Positions 18,277 to 26,264 of a DNA stretch of 64,000 nt are shown piece by piece (position 1 is the first letter of the stretch; each line of letters begins with the position of its first letter). Origin of the DNA: Neobacillus sp. OS1-2. Its GTDB lineage: Bacteria > Bacillota > Bacilli > Bacillales > Cytobacillaceae. Under the pieces are notes generated by a model. That model had not been told where the DNA came from. It saw only the letters and a program-made list of their open reading frames with translations, and did not search any database. The stretch covers positions 4,368,001 through 4,432,000 of the forward strand of contig NZ_CP133265.1 in NCBI RefSeq assembly GCF_030915505.1. The letters run 5' to 3'. Both the position numbers and the translations under genes were made by a program.

Positions 18277-18681
18277 TTATCTTGGTGTAATCGGCTTAAC
18301 AGAAATAGCTGGAGTATAACTTGTGACCACACAGCCTTCCAGATGATTAGGTTGAAGAAATCCTAAATTTAGTGCTGCTTTAATTTTTCCATCATCCGGC
18401 TTTTTTACAACTTGTATAAGTTCATTCATCTGTAATTCTTCTAATCTTTTTATCGTTTCATCCTCATTGTACTTTTCTGTCTTTCGAATCTGCCTTTGCA
18501 GCTTGAAACCACTGATGGTGATTTCGGCTTTATGATTGGATCCGACAAGATTATTAAAATAGGTTTGAAATGCATCCTTTAATTGATTCATTTCCAGTTC
18601 CATTTCTTTTTTCTGTTTATTCAGCTCGTAATACCTGACTAACATCTCACCTGTAATCAAGGAATCATTGTTACTAAACAA
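18277..18681 (-). CDS. Conserved-looking hypothetical, coiled-coil N-terminus
   Basis: A 134-residue soluble protein. Residues about 12-45 are heptad-like and charged (YELNKQKKEMELEMNQLKD), suggesting a coiled coil; the middle is basic (KLQRQIRKTEKYNEDET) and the C-terminus is proline-rich (SYTPAISVKPITPR). No family recognised. The start is TTG 18681 with AAGGAGG eight bases upstream, a strong site that makes the gene credible. It is convergent with the ybaK gene across a 4-bp gap after the terminator. Confidence 0.65.
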   Translation of the reverse strand: MFSNNDSLITGEMLVRYYELNKQKKEMELEMNQLKDAFQTYFNNLVGSNHKAEITISGFKLQRQIRKTEKYNEDETIKRLEELQMNELIQVVKKPDDGKIKAALNLGFLQPNHLEGCVVTSYTPAISVKPITPR

Positions 18682-18840
18682 CTTCCTCGCCTCCTTACGA
18701 ACGTATATTCCATTTTATGATGCGTATCGGAAAATATAACCAATTGAACTGAATTAAAAAACAATTGCATTCTTCCCAATATAATGGCAAGCTTAAGTAT
18801 GATAAAAACTTCATTGGAAAGAACTTTATAGGTGATGAAT

Positions 18841-19242
18841 ATGATTGAAATAAAAACTTCAAAGCTAAGCGATGGCGAATTAAATAGAGGTGTATTTGCA
18901 ACAGAAGATATTGCAAAAGGGAAGCTGATTCATGCGGCACCCGTAATTCCTTACCCTAATGAGGAGCATGTTCACATTGAAAAGACCTTGCTTGCTGATT
19001 ATGCATTTGAGTATGGGGTAAACCACACCGCGTTTGTTTTAGGATATGGGATGTTGTTTAACCATTCGTATGAACCCAATGCCACGTATGAAATAAATTT
19101 TCCAAATCACACGTTTGACTTCTATGCATACAAGGATATCAAAGCGGGTGAAGAAATCCTCATCAACTATAATGGTGACGAGGACGACCAAGAACCACTT
19201 TGGTTCCATAAGGATGAAAAAAGTGCTTCTGAAGAAGAGTAA
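18841..19242 (+). CDS. SET domain protein (putative lysine methyltransferase)
   Basis: A compact 133-residue SET domain with almost nothing outside it. The core motifs are present: RGVFATEDIAKGKLI near residue 17, MLFNHSYEPNA near 75 (the NHS/SAM-binding motif) and AGEEILINYNG near 107 (the ELxxxY-type catalytic segment). SET proteins transfer methyl from SAM to protein lysine; bacterial targets are mostly unknown. The post-SET cysteines are missing, as is usual in short bacterial forms. ATG 18841 follows AGGTG; ends at a strong terminator. Confidence 0.85.
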   Translation: MIEIKTSKLSDGELNRGVFATEDIAKGKLIHAAPVIPYPNEEHVHIEKTLLADYAFEYGVNHTAFVLGYGMLFNHSYEPNATYEINFPNHTFDFYAYKDIKAGEEILINYNGDEDDQEPLWFHKDEKSASEEE

Positions 19243-19244
19243 AC

Positions 19245-19296
19245 AAAAAAGGATAGATAGTGGCAGTTTTTTTCTGCTCTATCTATCCTTTTTTTG
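19245..19296 (+). terminator. Terminator after the SET gene
   Basis: A 16-bp perfect stem AAAAAAGGATAGATAG/CTATCTATCCTTTTTT (19245-19260 with 19279-19294). Confidence 0.9.
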
Positions 19297-19355
19297 TTTT
19301 TTTAAAACTTTCTAAAGGAATGTGTCGTCTAAGATGTATCAAGGGAGGGACAAAA

Positions 19356-19889
19356 GTGGAGGAATTGACAGCGGAAGTAATTGAAACAGAAGATAAAGAA
19401 ACCCTAATAGATGAAATTATGACTAGATATGGGCAGGACATCTTACAACTTGTTTATTCATATGTGAAAAATAAAGGGCTAGCTGAAGATCTAACCCAGG
19501 ATATTTTTATTAAATGTTACAATTCTCTTCATACATATAGCGGTAAATCGCAGCTGCGGACATGGCTATGGCGCATTGCCATCAATCATTGCAAGGACTA
19601 CCTGAAGAGCTGGTATACTAGGAACGTCGTCACGACTGACGAAGAACCGACAAACAGTCAAACAAAAAAGGAAATGGTCGAGCAGGTCGTCATTCAGAAA
19701 GAAGAGGATGATGAATTGATTTCTGCGGTTATGACACTGCCGATTAAATATCGAGAGGTGCTATATCTCTTTTATTATGAGGAATTGCCGATTAAAGAAA
19801 TCGCAGCTGTTACAAATACGGTTGAAAACACAGTGAAAACAAGATTAAAACGGGCGAAAGAACTTATGAAAGAACGATTGGAGGCATAG
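19356..19889 (+). CDS. ECF-type sigma factor
   Basis: A 178-residue sigma-70 family factor with only regions 2 and 4. Region 2 includes AEDLTQDIFIKCYNSL (2.2) and SQLRTWLWRIAINHCKDYLK (2.4); region 4 is LPIKYREVLYLFYYEELPIKEIA followed by the recognition helix VENTVKTRLKRAKE. GTG 19356 is chosen because AGGGAGGGA ends five bases before it and an upstream frame extension would run through the SET terminator. It is first of three tightly packed genes with a PadR regulator (3 bp gap) and a FtsW/RodA-like protein. There is no classical anti-sigma gene, so PadR or the membrane protein may take that role. Confidence 0.9.
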   Translation: MEELTAEVIETEDKETLIDEIMTRYGQDILQLVYSYVKNKGLAEDLTQDIFIKCYNSLHTYSGKSQLRTWLWRIAINHCKDYLKSWYTRNVVTTDEEPTNSQTKKEMVEQVVIQKEEDDELISAVMTLPIKYREVLYLFYYEELPIKEIAAVTNTVENTVKTRLKRAKELMKERLEA

Positions 19890-19892
19890 AAC

Positions 19893-20300
19893 ATGGAGGA
19901 TCGTTTAAAGAATTTAAGAAAATCAATGAATCGAACTACCTTTTCACAGTTGAATTTTACCGAAAAGCATCGAAAAGACATTCGTGAAAAAATCAAACAA
20001 CAGGAAGAAAATGAAGAGGATGTTCTATATGCTGTCCTGCAGCTACTTGTCAACGAAAGAACGGGATTTGAATTAGTAAAACTTTTACGGGGTAGAGGCA
20101 TCAGGAAATTCGAGGATAACGAAGGATCTCTCTACATTCTGCTCCACCGTTTAGAGCAGAATCAATGGATTCAAGCGACGTGGCAAAGATCTAAGGCGAA
20201 ATATTACCAGTTAACTAATAAAGGGAAAAAAATCTTGCAAAAAGCGGGTAAGAATCAAACGAAAAAAGGGTTTGTTTTACATGAATTGCTGGAGGGGTGA
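19893..20300 (+). CDS. PadR family regulator with basic N-terminal extension
   Basis: A 135-residue protein. Residues about 40-125 form a PadR winged helix: VLYAVLQLLVNERTGFELVKLL, the wing-preceding EGSLYILLHRLEQNQWI and KYYQLTNKGKKIL. Residues 1-38 are a charged extension (RKSMNRTTFSQLNFTEKHR) absent from ordinary PadR proteins and could contact the sigma factor encoded 3 bp upstream. It starts at ATG 19893 (GGAGGCATAGA before it) and its stop is 7 bp before the next gene. Regulation of the sigma operon is inferred from gene order. Confidence 0.85.
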   Translation: MEDRLKNLRKSMNRTTFSQLNFTEKHRKDIREKIKQQEENEEDVLYAVLQLLVNERTGFELVKLLRGRGIRKFEDNEGSLYILLHRLEQNQWIQATWQRSKAKYYQLTNKGKKILQKAGKNQTKKGFVLHELLEG

Positions 20301-20307
20301 GACGGAC

Positions 20308-21585
20308 GTGGCAAATAAGAAGTTTATTTTTTTGAAAGAGGTAACAGAACAAATTAAATCGAAGGAGGCCAAGAAGGTTGTAGCCACTGAATTAGGTTTT
20401 CATATCCAGGAAGCCAAAAATTTATTAATAGAGATGGGATTACCGGAAGCAGAGGCTGAGGAAAAAGCCATTGAACAAATGGGTAGCCCGAGCAAATTAG
20501 GGAAACAGATGAATAGGCTGCACAAGCCCAAGGTAGATTGGTTTATGATCATCCTATTGGTGACAACATTGGGACTTGGATTTTTACCGTTAGCTTCACT
20601 TGGATACTTGGAGGATACGACACATTTTGCTTTTACGAAAAGCATTACTGTTTTACTAGGAGCTTCTGCAGCTATAGGAATCATGTTAATCGATTTTCGT
20701 AAATGGAAAACACGTGGGTGGATGTTTTACACTTTAGGCGTTCTCTTTTTACTTATCATCAAATTTCTTTCTAATACCATGATTAATGGGGTACCGCTCC
20801 TTAGAATCCCGTCAATTATTACCTTAGAAAGCTCAATGGTATTGCCCTTATTTTTCCTTGGTTGGGCTTCATTTTTTAGTAACGAGCGGCTTAAAATTTG
20901 GCAATTTTTTATATTGTTTTTCATCCCATTGCTCTTATTATTAGCAGTATCAAATATAACAACTCCCTTTATGTATACTGTTATGGTCATGGGAATGTTT
21001 TGGTGGAGTAAATTTAGCAGAAAAAAAATGATGGTTATTGGAGGAATAACCTTCTGTTTATTCCTGATTATGGCGTTGGTTTCTTTAGAACGTCTTAAGA
21101 GTTATCAACTAGGAAGAATTCTGGCCTTTATAACCCCCGAAAAATCTTCGGGTGGAGCAAGTTATATGATTTTACGAGTGAATGAATTAATGTCAAAAGC
21201 CGGTTGGTTTGGTAACCATGGGAATAAAGAGTTTATTCCATCAGCACATACGGATTTAGTTTTTGTGAGTTTAACCTATACATACGGCTGGCTTTTTGCA
21301 ATTGCTTTATTTGTCATCCTAACCCTAATTATGGTGAGATTTATTGTAATCTCTAATAAAATTCATGATTCTTATGCCAAACTTCTTTTGTTTGGTGCAG
21401 TGGGACTTTATGGGGTTCAGCTGGTTTGTAACGTGGGAATGGCACTTGGCGTCTTTCCACAAACCTCGATATCCTTGCCTTTTATTAGCTATGGGTTAAT
21501 GCCAGTATTGCTAAATTCCTTTTTAATTGGAATTGTGATGAGTATATATCGACGGAAAGAATTACTATCAAACCGTTTCGTTTAA
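20308..21585 (+). CDS. FtsW/RodA/SpoVE-like SEDS protein with N-terminal HAAS-like domain
   Basis: SEDS proteins polymerise lipid II into peptidoglycan glycan chains. This 425-residue protein has two parts: a soluble N-terminal helical domain (about 1-72: LGFHIQEAKNLLIEMGLPE, then EKAIEQMGSPSKLGKQM), the pattern of HAAS/permease-prefix domains found with PadR regulators, and about ten membrane helices of the SEDS fold. The catalytic-loop motif is kept as PSAHTDLVFVSL near residue 315. The start is GTG 20308 after GGAGGGG. Compared with RodA or FtsW the membrane part is divergent, so activity on lipid II is likely but unproven. The fusion suggests it is both target and sensor of the PadR. Confidence 0.82.
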   Translation: MANKKFIFLKEVTEQIKSKEAKKVVATELGFHIQEAKNLLIEMGLPEAEAEEKAIEQMGSPSKLGKQMNRLHKPKVDWFMIILLVTTLGLGFLPLASLGYLEDTTHFAFTKSITVLLGASAAIGIMLIDFRKWKTRGWMFYTLGVLFLLIIKFLSNTMINGVPLLRIPSIITLESSMVLPLFFLGWASFFSNERLKIWQFFILFFIPLLLLLAVSNITTPFMYTVMVMGMFWWSKFSRKKMMVIGGITFCLFLIMALVSLERLKSYQLGRILAFITPEKSSGGASYMILRVNELMSKAGWFGNHGNKEFIPSAHTDLVFVSLTYTYGWLFAIALFVILTLIMVRFIVISNKIHDSYAKLLLFGAVGLYGVQLVCNVGMALGVFPQTSISLPFISYGLMPVLLNSFLIGIVMSIYRRKELLSNRFV

Positions 21586-21656
21586 GATTTGGGTCATGCA
21601 TGCCTAAATAGTTAAGAAAAAACAGGACATCCGCCTATGCCTTTTCATGATTTCAA

Positions 21657-21665
21657 CATAGTCTA
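21657..21665 (+). promoter_or_regulatory. SigK/SigE-type -10 element before Gly/His-rich gene
   Basis: CATAGTCTA matches the mother-cell sigma -10 consensus CATA-N3-TA exactly, 33 bp before the start codon. A clear -35 was not found, so confidence is moderate. Confidence 0.45.
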
Positions 21666-21697
21666 GACTGTAACCTATATAAAGGAGAGATGCTCAA

Positions 21698-22084
21698 ATG
21701 AACGATTTGAGACAATTTAATACAGGCATGGATGGTTTTGGCGGCATGGGCGGAGGATTCCCTGGAATGGGTGGATTTAGCGGCACGGGTATGGGAGGAT
21801 ATCCGGGTATGGGAGGATATCCTGGTCATGGATGGCATGACGGCTATGGTGGGGGATACCCTGGTCATGGATGGCATGGCGGCTGGGGTGGTGGATACCC
21901 TGGTCATGGATGGCATGGCGGCTATGGTGGTGGATATCCTGGTCATGGATGGCATGGCGGACAAGGCAGCTGGGGTGGATTCCCTGGTCATGGCGGCATG
22001 GGTGGATTCCCGAGCCATGATGGATATGGCGGCATGGGTGGCATGTTCCCAGGTCACATGGGTGGAACCCCCACCAATCTTTAA
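21698..22084 (+). CDS. Gly/His/Trp-rich repeat protein, probable spore surface protein
   Basis: A 128-residue low-complexity protein with GGAGAG nine bases before ATG 21698. After a short head (MNDLRQFNTGMDGF) it is built from a 12 to 13 residue unit GGGYPGHGWHGG(Y/W) repeated four times, flanked by GGMGG and GGFPGHGG variants. It has no cysteine, no signal peptide and no membrane segment. The antisense frame is open only because of the repeats. I do not recognise a named coat protein. Mother-cell promoter sequence and composition suggest a coat or exosporium component; histidine spacing could bind metal. Both are inference. Confidence 0.8.
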   Translation: MNDLRQFNTGMDGFGGMGGGFPGMGGFSGTGMGGYPGMGGYPGHGWHDGYGGGYPGHGWHGGWGGGYPGHGWHGGYGGGYPGHGWHGGQGSWGGFPGHGGMGGFPSHDGYGGMGGMFPGHMGGTPTNL

Positions 22085-22165
22085 TGGATGACAACTTCAA
22101 CATTGAAAAGCAATTACGAATAAAAATAAATAAACTCTAATTGGGTATGCCTCATCTATTAACAG

Positions 22166-22197
22166 AAAAAGCCTTGATCTTTCAAGGCTTTTTCGCA
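22166..22197 (+). terminator. Terminator after the Gly/His-rich gene
   Basis: Perfect 12-bp stem AAAAAGCCTTGA/TCAAGGCTTTTT with TCTT loop. Confidence 0.75.
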
Positions 22198-22351
22198 TGC
22201 CCACAAAACTAACACAAATCTTAAAGGAATAAAACGAAACATGCAGAATAGTAAATAAAGATACAACCGTGCCGCGGTGGATTCAGTGATACGAGCAACA
22301 AAAACGAGGGGAAAATCCTTCTTGTAAACTATAAAAAAAGGAGAAATAAAC

Positions 22352-22789
22352 ATGCATATTCAAAAGGCCACATTAAATGAGCTTGATGCTTTAACCGAGC
22401 TATTTGATTTGTACAGGCAGTTTTATGAACAAAAATCCGATATGGAGGGGGCAAGAAAGTTTTTGCAGGAGAGAATTCTTAACGAAGAGTCTGTTGCTTT
22501 TATCGCACTTGAAGAATCTAATCCGCTTGGTTTTGTACAGCTTTATCCTTCGTTTTCAAGTGTAAGTATGCAGCGGTCATGGGTATTAAATGATTTATAT
22601 GTGAAGGAAATCGCCCGCGGAATGGGTGTGGGCGAATCCTTGATGAAAATGGCAATAGATTTTGCGAAAGAAACTGGGGCGAAGGGACTTTTTCTTGAAA
22701 CTGCTGAGGATAATACGACAGCCCAAAGACTTTATGAAAAAATCGGCTTCATTAAGGAATCTCATTATTTCTATTATTTTTCCATATAA
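22352..22789 (+). CDS. GNAT family N-acetyltransferase
   Basis: A 145-residue acetyl-CoA-dependent acetyltransferase. Motif A, the CoA pyrophosphate loop, is IARGMGVGESLMKMAIDFA near residue 89, preceded by the strand VLNDLYVKE; motif B is FLETAEDNTTAQRLYEKIGF near residue 112, ending in the usual YxYF beta strand. AAAGGAG precedes ATG 22352. The acceptor could be an amine small molecule or protein; sequence does not say. Monocistronic between two terminators. Confidence 0.92.
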   Translation: MHIQKATLNELDALTELFDLYRQFYEQKSDMEGARKFLQERILNEESVAFIALEESNPLGFVQLYPSFSSVSMQRSWVLNDLYVKEIARGMGVGESLMKMAIDFAKETGAKGLFLETAEDNTTAQRLYEKIGFIKESHYFYYFSI

Positions 22790-22825
22790 ATTTTGAAAAA
22801 ATGGTCGTACTTGAACGGAATGAAG

Positions 22826-22856
22826 AAAGCCACTGATTTATATCAGCGGCTTTTTT
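22826..22856 (+). terminator. Terminator after the GNAT gene
   Basis: Stem AAGCCACTGA/TCAGCGGCTT with one mismatch, followed by T6. Confidence 0.75.
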
Positions 22857-22910
22857 GTGGATTTATTTAAGATCTTAATGATGAACTATTTATTCAATCA
22901 CGGAGGAATT

Positions 22911-23114
22911 CTATTTACTTAATTCTATTAATAATTCGTGGGCAATGTGTTGTTCAAAATCCTTTGGCTTTTCCAATACAATCCCTCTTCTTGACGCAGC
23001 TGCAATAATTAGTCCTAATTCATAGTACATATTTTTAGAGACTACTCCATTTGAAATCATTTTCTTCACTTCTTCATAAAATTGAATCAAAAAAATCTCT
23101 TGGTAATTTTTCAT
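22911..23114 (-). CDS. Small hypothetical protein, 67 residues
   Basis: An amphipathic, soluble small protein (starts MKNYQEIFLIQFYEEVKK, ends HIAHELLIELSK), probably all-helical. I do not recognise it. The ribosome site before ATG 23114 is weak; the internal ATG at codon 19 has GAAGTGAAG before it and may be the true start. It stands alone, with nearly 300 bp of empty DNA upstream. The lack of stops and the non-shadow position support it moderately. Confidence 0.45.
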   Translation of the reverse strand: MKNYQEIFLIQFYEEVKKMISNGVVSKNMYYELGLIIAAASRRGIVLEKPKDFEQHIAHELLIELSK

Positions 23115-23405
23115 ACAAAGACATTTTTTAAAACACCTACTATTCCTACTGTTCTAATAGGAATAATATCAATTAAAACTAAATTTGAAAAGAGGTTTTC
23201 GTTAAGATTTATCATTTTATTATATTTTTAAGTTAAATGGTATCCCTTACCTCCGGGGGCTTGGATAAATTCTGTTTTTGAAAACAAAACAAAAAACACC
23301 GCAGATTGCTTTGCAATTTGATGCCCATTTTACTTAACCTTATTAACTGTCAATTAACGTCTTGTGATAGGAAAGGGGACCCATTAACCAGCTAATGCAT
23401 CCCTT
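23115..23405. other. AT-rich intergenic stretch without a gene
   Basis: 291 bp between two minus-strand genes. I see only homopolymer-rich sequence and no convincing promoter pair, hairpin with U-run, or short gene. Confidence 0.5.
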
Positions 23406-24452
23406 TCATTGCGATTTTAATTGTTCAAGCGTGTCTTTGTCACAAATTACAAATAGATGTGCATCAGCTGGAATATGATCATCGAGTTTTTGGTTAATGT
23501 AAAAGTCACCGCGATCCGCAACAAGTGTTGCACCGTTGTTCAGCAAATCCTCAAAAGCATCCCGATAGGTTTGCCACTCCGCTTTTTTCGGAATTTCAAA
23601 CATCGCTTCCCCATACTGTGTGCTCATCAATTCTGAAAACATATGTGTGACACCTGGAGAAAATAACGACCTTACTGCCGCATGAGAGATCATTTCCTGT
23701 GTGGGAATAAATTCATCCACCTTAACGTTTTGGAATAAAGGGATATGGCACTGATTAATTACCTCTGCCGTCACATGAATATCCTTTTTATATTTTTCCT
23801 CAACCGTTGTGATGGCGGCAGCAATTAATAACGTTTTTCCATCAACAAGCAGCGGGTCTTTTGTTGCAAAATTGTCCTGTGTTATTTGGTCGGCAAAAAT
23901 AATTACACCCATCGCCTTTGGTAAATTTGCGTTTAGGAGAATCTCTTCATTCGTTGCATCCCCGCGAACATAATGCAGCCGCTCGTCGAGAAGTGGGGCT
24001 TTTTCTAATACATCAATGATCACAATATCAATCTTTTTATCGGATTTTAAAATTTCATCAATGGCTAATCTGGACTTCGGACTCCATCCAATTAAAATAA
24101 TATGATTTTTACCCGAATATTTCATTTTTCCTCCGACTTTCAGTTTATCGATATAATAGACAGAATCAATAATTTTTCCAATAAATACGCTGACCAAAGC
24201 AATCCCTGTTATATAAAGAATGATCGTATATATTTTTCCGGCAAAGGTTACCGGTGCATAGTCTCCAAACCCCACGGTGGCAAGTGTGGTGAGCACCCAA
24301 TAAAGAGAAGTAGTAAAAGATTTAAACGTGTGCGGCTCAAGCCAATAAATGATAAACGCAGCTAAAATAATGTATAAAATAAAAAAGGGAAAAAAGATTC
24401 GGTTCCGCAATTTTACCAAGTAATAAAGCCATTTTTTTATTGCCATGCCCAC
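23406..24452 (-). CDS. Two-helix potassium channel with RCK (TrkA-N) domain
   Basis: A 348-residue K+ channel subunit, related in layout to B. subtilis YugO. Residues about 15-105 hold two membrane helices around the selectivity filter TTLATVGFGDYAP; from about 112 a cytoplasmic RCK/TrkA-N Rossmann domain (NHIILIGWSPKSRLAIDEIL, then VRGDATNEEILLNA) and a C-terminal region follow. The first RCK glycine motif is GWSPKS rather than GxGxxG, so nucleotide binding may be altered. The start is GTG 24452 with AGGAAC upstream; ATG 24446 is an alternative. Likely gated by ligand or ions; role in K+ flux or membrane potential. Confidence 0.9.
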   Translation of the reverse strand: MGMAIKKWLYYLVKLRNRIFFPFFILYIILAAFIIYWLEPHTFKSFTTSLYWVLTTLATVGFGDYAPVTFAGKIYTIILYITGIALVSVFIGKIIDSVYYIDKLKVGGKMKYSGKNHIILIGWSPKSRLAIDEILKSDKKIDIVIIDVLEKAPLLDERLHYVRGDATNEEILLNANLPKAMGVIIFADQITQDNFATKDPLLVDGKTLLIAAAITTVEEKYKKDIHVTAEVINQCHIPLFQNVKVDEFIPTQEMISHAAVRSLFSPGVTHMFSELMSTQYGEAMFEIPKKAEWQTYRDAFEDLLNNGATLVADRGDFYINQKLDDHIPADAHLFVICDKDTLEQLKSQ

Positions 24453-24558
24453 TGATGATTGTTCCTGCCTTTCAGATTTTTAATAACCTTATATTTCCCA
24501 AATGCAACCAAAAAATCAATACATTATCACTATATAGGAAAAATCCATTCGACAAATG

Positions 24559-24599
24559 GAAAAAATAAAATAGGAGACTTCTGGTGAATGAAGTCCCCT
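24559..24599 (-). terminator. Terminator of the GerPA-like operon
   Basis: On the minus strand AGGGGACTTC pairs with GAAGTCTCCT around ATTCACCA, followed by a T-rich run (complement of 24560-24570). Confidence 0.8.
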
Positions 24600-24604
24600 G
24601 TACC

Positions 24605-24838
24605 TTAAAGTATGCTATTTTTCGCTGTCCAACTGTCACTAATATCAGAATCATATATGGCTGAAATAGGGATAATTATGGGGACAAAATCACCATTTTG
24701 TTCACCATACCCCTGATTTCTCTTATAGGAAACGAATTGGTCGATAAACTGGTTCGGTCCCATGTTCATAACGGATCCATGATCGAATACATTGATTTTT
24801 AGGTTACCAAGATTGACTATCATCGGTGCAAAAATCAA
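24605..24838 (-). CDS. GerPA/GerPF-like spore germination protein (third of trio)
   Basis: GerPA/GerPF-family proteins are small spore-coat proteins needed for nutrient germinants to cross the coat. This 77-residue protein has the pattern LGNLKINVFDHGSVMNMG, then YKRNQGYGEQNGDF and a C-terminal IYDSDISDSWTAKNS, corresponding to the TGD...DPDVxDQN ending of GerPA. I place the start at TTG 24838, six bases after AGGGGTG; an earlier TTG at 24856 overlaps that site. It is closest to the middle member of the trio (shared FVSYKRNQG.GEQNGD). Transcribed last in the operon. Confidence 0.72.
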   Translation of the reverse strand: MIFAPMIVNLGNLKINVFDHGSVMNMGPNQFIDQFVSYKRNQGYGEQNGDFVPIIIPISAIYDSDISDSWTAKNSIL

Positions 24839-24859
24839 CAATCTCACCCCTAGCAAAGG

Positions 24860-25093
24860 TTAAATAATGCTATTTTTAGCGGTATTGCTATCTGTTACAT
24901 CCGGGTCCACTACCCATGATATAGGGATATTGACGGGTGATAAATCACCATTTTGTTCACCCACGCCTTGGTTTCGTTTATAGGAAACGAACTGGTCAAC
25001 AAATTGGTTGGGTCCCAAATTGACGAAGGAGGAATTATCAATTGCATTGACCTTAAATCCTAAAAAGTTAATCGCCATTGGTGCGATATTCAA
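24860..25093 (-). CDS. GerPA/GerPF-like spore germination protein (second of trio)
   Basis: A 77-residue family member with LGFKVNAIDNSSFVNLG, FVSYKRNQGVGEQNGD and the clear GerPA-type ending WVVDPDVTDSNTAKNS. The start is ambiguous: TTG 25093 is nine bases after AGGGA and gives an N-terminus (MNIAPMAIN) aligned with its neighbour's MIFAPMIVN, whereas ATG 25099 or GTG 25102 lie too close to that ribosome site. It is separated by only about 20 bp from each neighbour. Coat location is inferred from the family. Confidence 0.75.
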   Translation of the reverse strand: MNIAPMAINFLGFKVNAIDNSSFVNLGPNQFVDQFVSYKRNQGVGEQNGDLSPVNIPISWVVDPDVTDSNTAKNSII

Positions 25094-25112
25094 CTCCATC
25101 ACTCCCTGTTCA

Positions 25113-25340
25113 TTATTTATTTATTTTAATCGACGGCATATCAATGATTTCATCATCAAAAATAATGTAGATGGGAACAGATGTAATCGAGAAATCCCCC
25201 ATTTGTTGGCCAAATCCTTGATTTTTTTTCCCGGTTACATTAATTCCTTTAAAAAAAGTAGGTCCCACAGAAACCGCACTTTTATGGTCGGGACTGTTTA
25301 TTTTCATACTGCCAATCGTTACTTTCGTTGGAATAAACAA
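25113..25340 (-). CDS. GerPA/GerPF-like spore germination protein (first of trio)
   Basis: A 75-residue, more divergent member: IGSMKINSPDHKSAVSVG, KKNQGFGQQMGDF and a short ending YIIFDDEIIDMPS. The start is TTG 25340 with a very good AAAGGAG eight bases upstream, so all three genes of this operon appear to start with TTG. It lacks the DPDVxDxN tail of its neighbours. As first gene of the operon it sets the upstream promoter, somewhere in 25341-25440 on the minus strand; no clear sigma site was recognised. Confidence 0.68.
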   Translation of the reverse strand: MFIPTKVTIGSMKINSPDHKSAVSVGPTFFKGINVTGKKNQGFGQQMGDFSITSVPIYIIFDDEIIDMPSIKINK

Positions 25341-25439
25341 AATCTATTCTCCTTTCAATGTCCGAAGAAAAGGGCATTACCATCTATTTAACAAATATAT
25401 TCAAAGGGTTCCATATTAGACCAAGGGGTGAATTAGCCA

Positions 25440-25468
25440 AAAAAAAGAAAGTGGTGGAAGCCACTTTC
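25440..25468 (-). terminator. Terminator downstream of the SRAP gene
   Basis: On the minus strand GAAAGTGG (complement of 25461-25468) pairs with CCACTTTC across a six-base loop and is followed by T6. Confidence 0.75.
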
Positions 25469-25568
25469 GAAAGAAGGAAAACTTTTATGGGTTAGTACAG
25501 CATATGTTCTAGCTTGTACGGGCATGTAGTGAACATGTCCATTTTGAAATTTTTTTTTTAAAAGGGCG

Positions 25569-26247
25569 CTAACAAATTTTCTTTATAAGTTCAGGTCGAT
25601 TATTTTTAGGTGTGTTAACTAATGGAGAGACTTCATATGACTCCATTAAATGGTCATCGAAGGGGACAAGCAGTGATTCTAATTTATCGTAATCAGAAAG
25701 GGATGGATCGAGCCACATTTTTTCATCTTCTCGTTTTACTATTACGGGCATGCGATCGTGAATCGATTTCATTAGTTCATTGGGACCGGTAGTGATAACG
25801 GAACAGGTATATAGCGCTTTACCATCCTGGGATTTCCAGCACTCCCAGATACCGGCCATGGCAAATAATTCGTTCTGATTTGAGTTTGATCCGCATCGGA
25901 GTTTTGCTTTGATCCTCCTGTCGTTTCCATTCAAAGAAGCTGTCTGCAATCACAAGACAACGTTTCTTCTTAAAGGCATTTCGAAAGCTCGGCTTTTCTG
26001 TGATTGTTTCAGCTCTGGCATTGATCATTTTGTGACCAATGGACATATCCTTTGCCCATGGAGGGACTAAGCCCCATTTCAAAAATCCCATTCGATTCTG
26101 TGTCCCATCGTTTATTACTGCTACGACAGCCTGAGACGGGGCAATATTAAAGCTTGGAGAATACAGCTCTTCCTCTAGGAATGATTGAATATCGAATCGG
26201 TCCATAATTTCCTCAATTGTTGCAGTAAGTGTGAATCGCCCGCACAT
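25569..26247 (-). pseudogene. SRAP (YedK/HMCES-like) protein, frameshifted
   Basis: SRAP proteins bind abasic sites in single-stranded DNA and form a thiazolidine link through Cys2. The N-terminal half reads MCGRFTL (catalytic Cys2 present) from ATG 26247 (GAGGTGATG upstream), then FNIAPSQAV, LKWGLVPPWAKD and INARAETI, FFEWKR. After residue 124 (about 25875) the frame shifts by one base: the other half continues as NELFAMAGIWECW, then the active-site histidine in SIHDRMPVI and ends at 25569. Joined, they give the expected 225 residues. One extra base, either a real mutation or a sequencing error, splits the gene. It starts 18 bp after treR stops. Confidence 0.88.
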
Positions 26248-26264
26248 ACCCATCACCTCAGTTT

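Noticed and set aside
21777..22103. Antisense His/Pro-rich frame opposite the Gly/His-rich gene
   Set aside because: Produced by the same nucleotide repeats; the plus-strand gene has the ribosome site and promoter.
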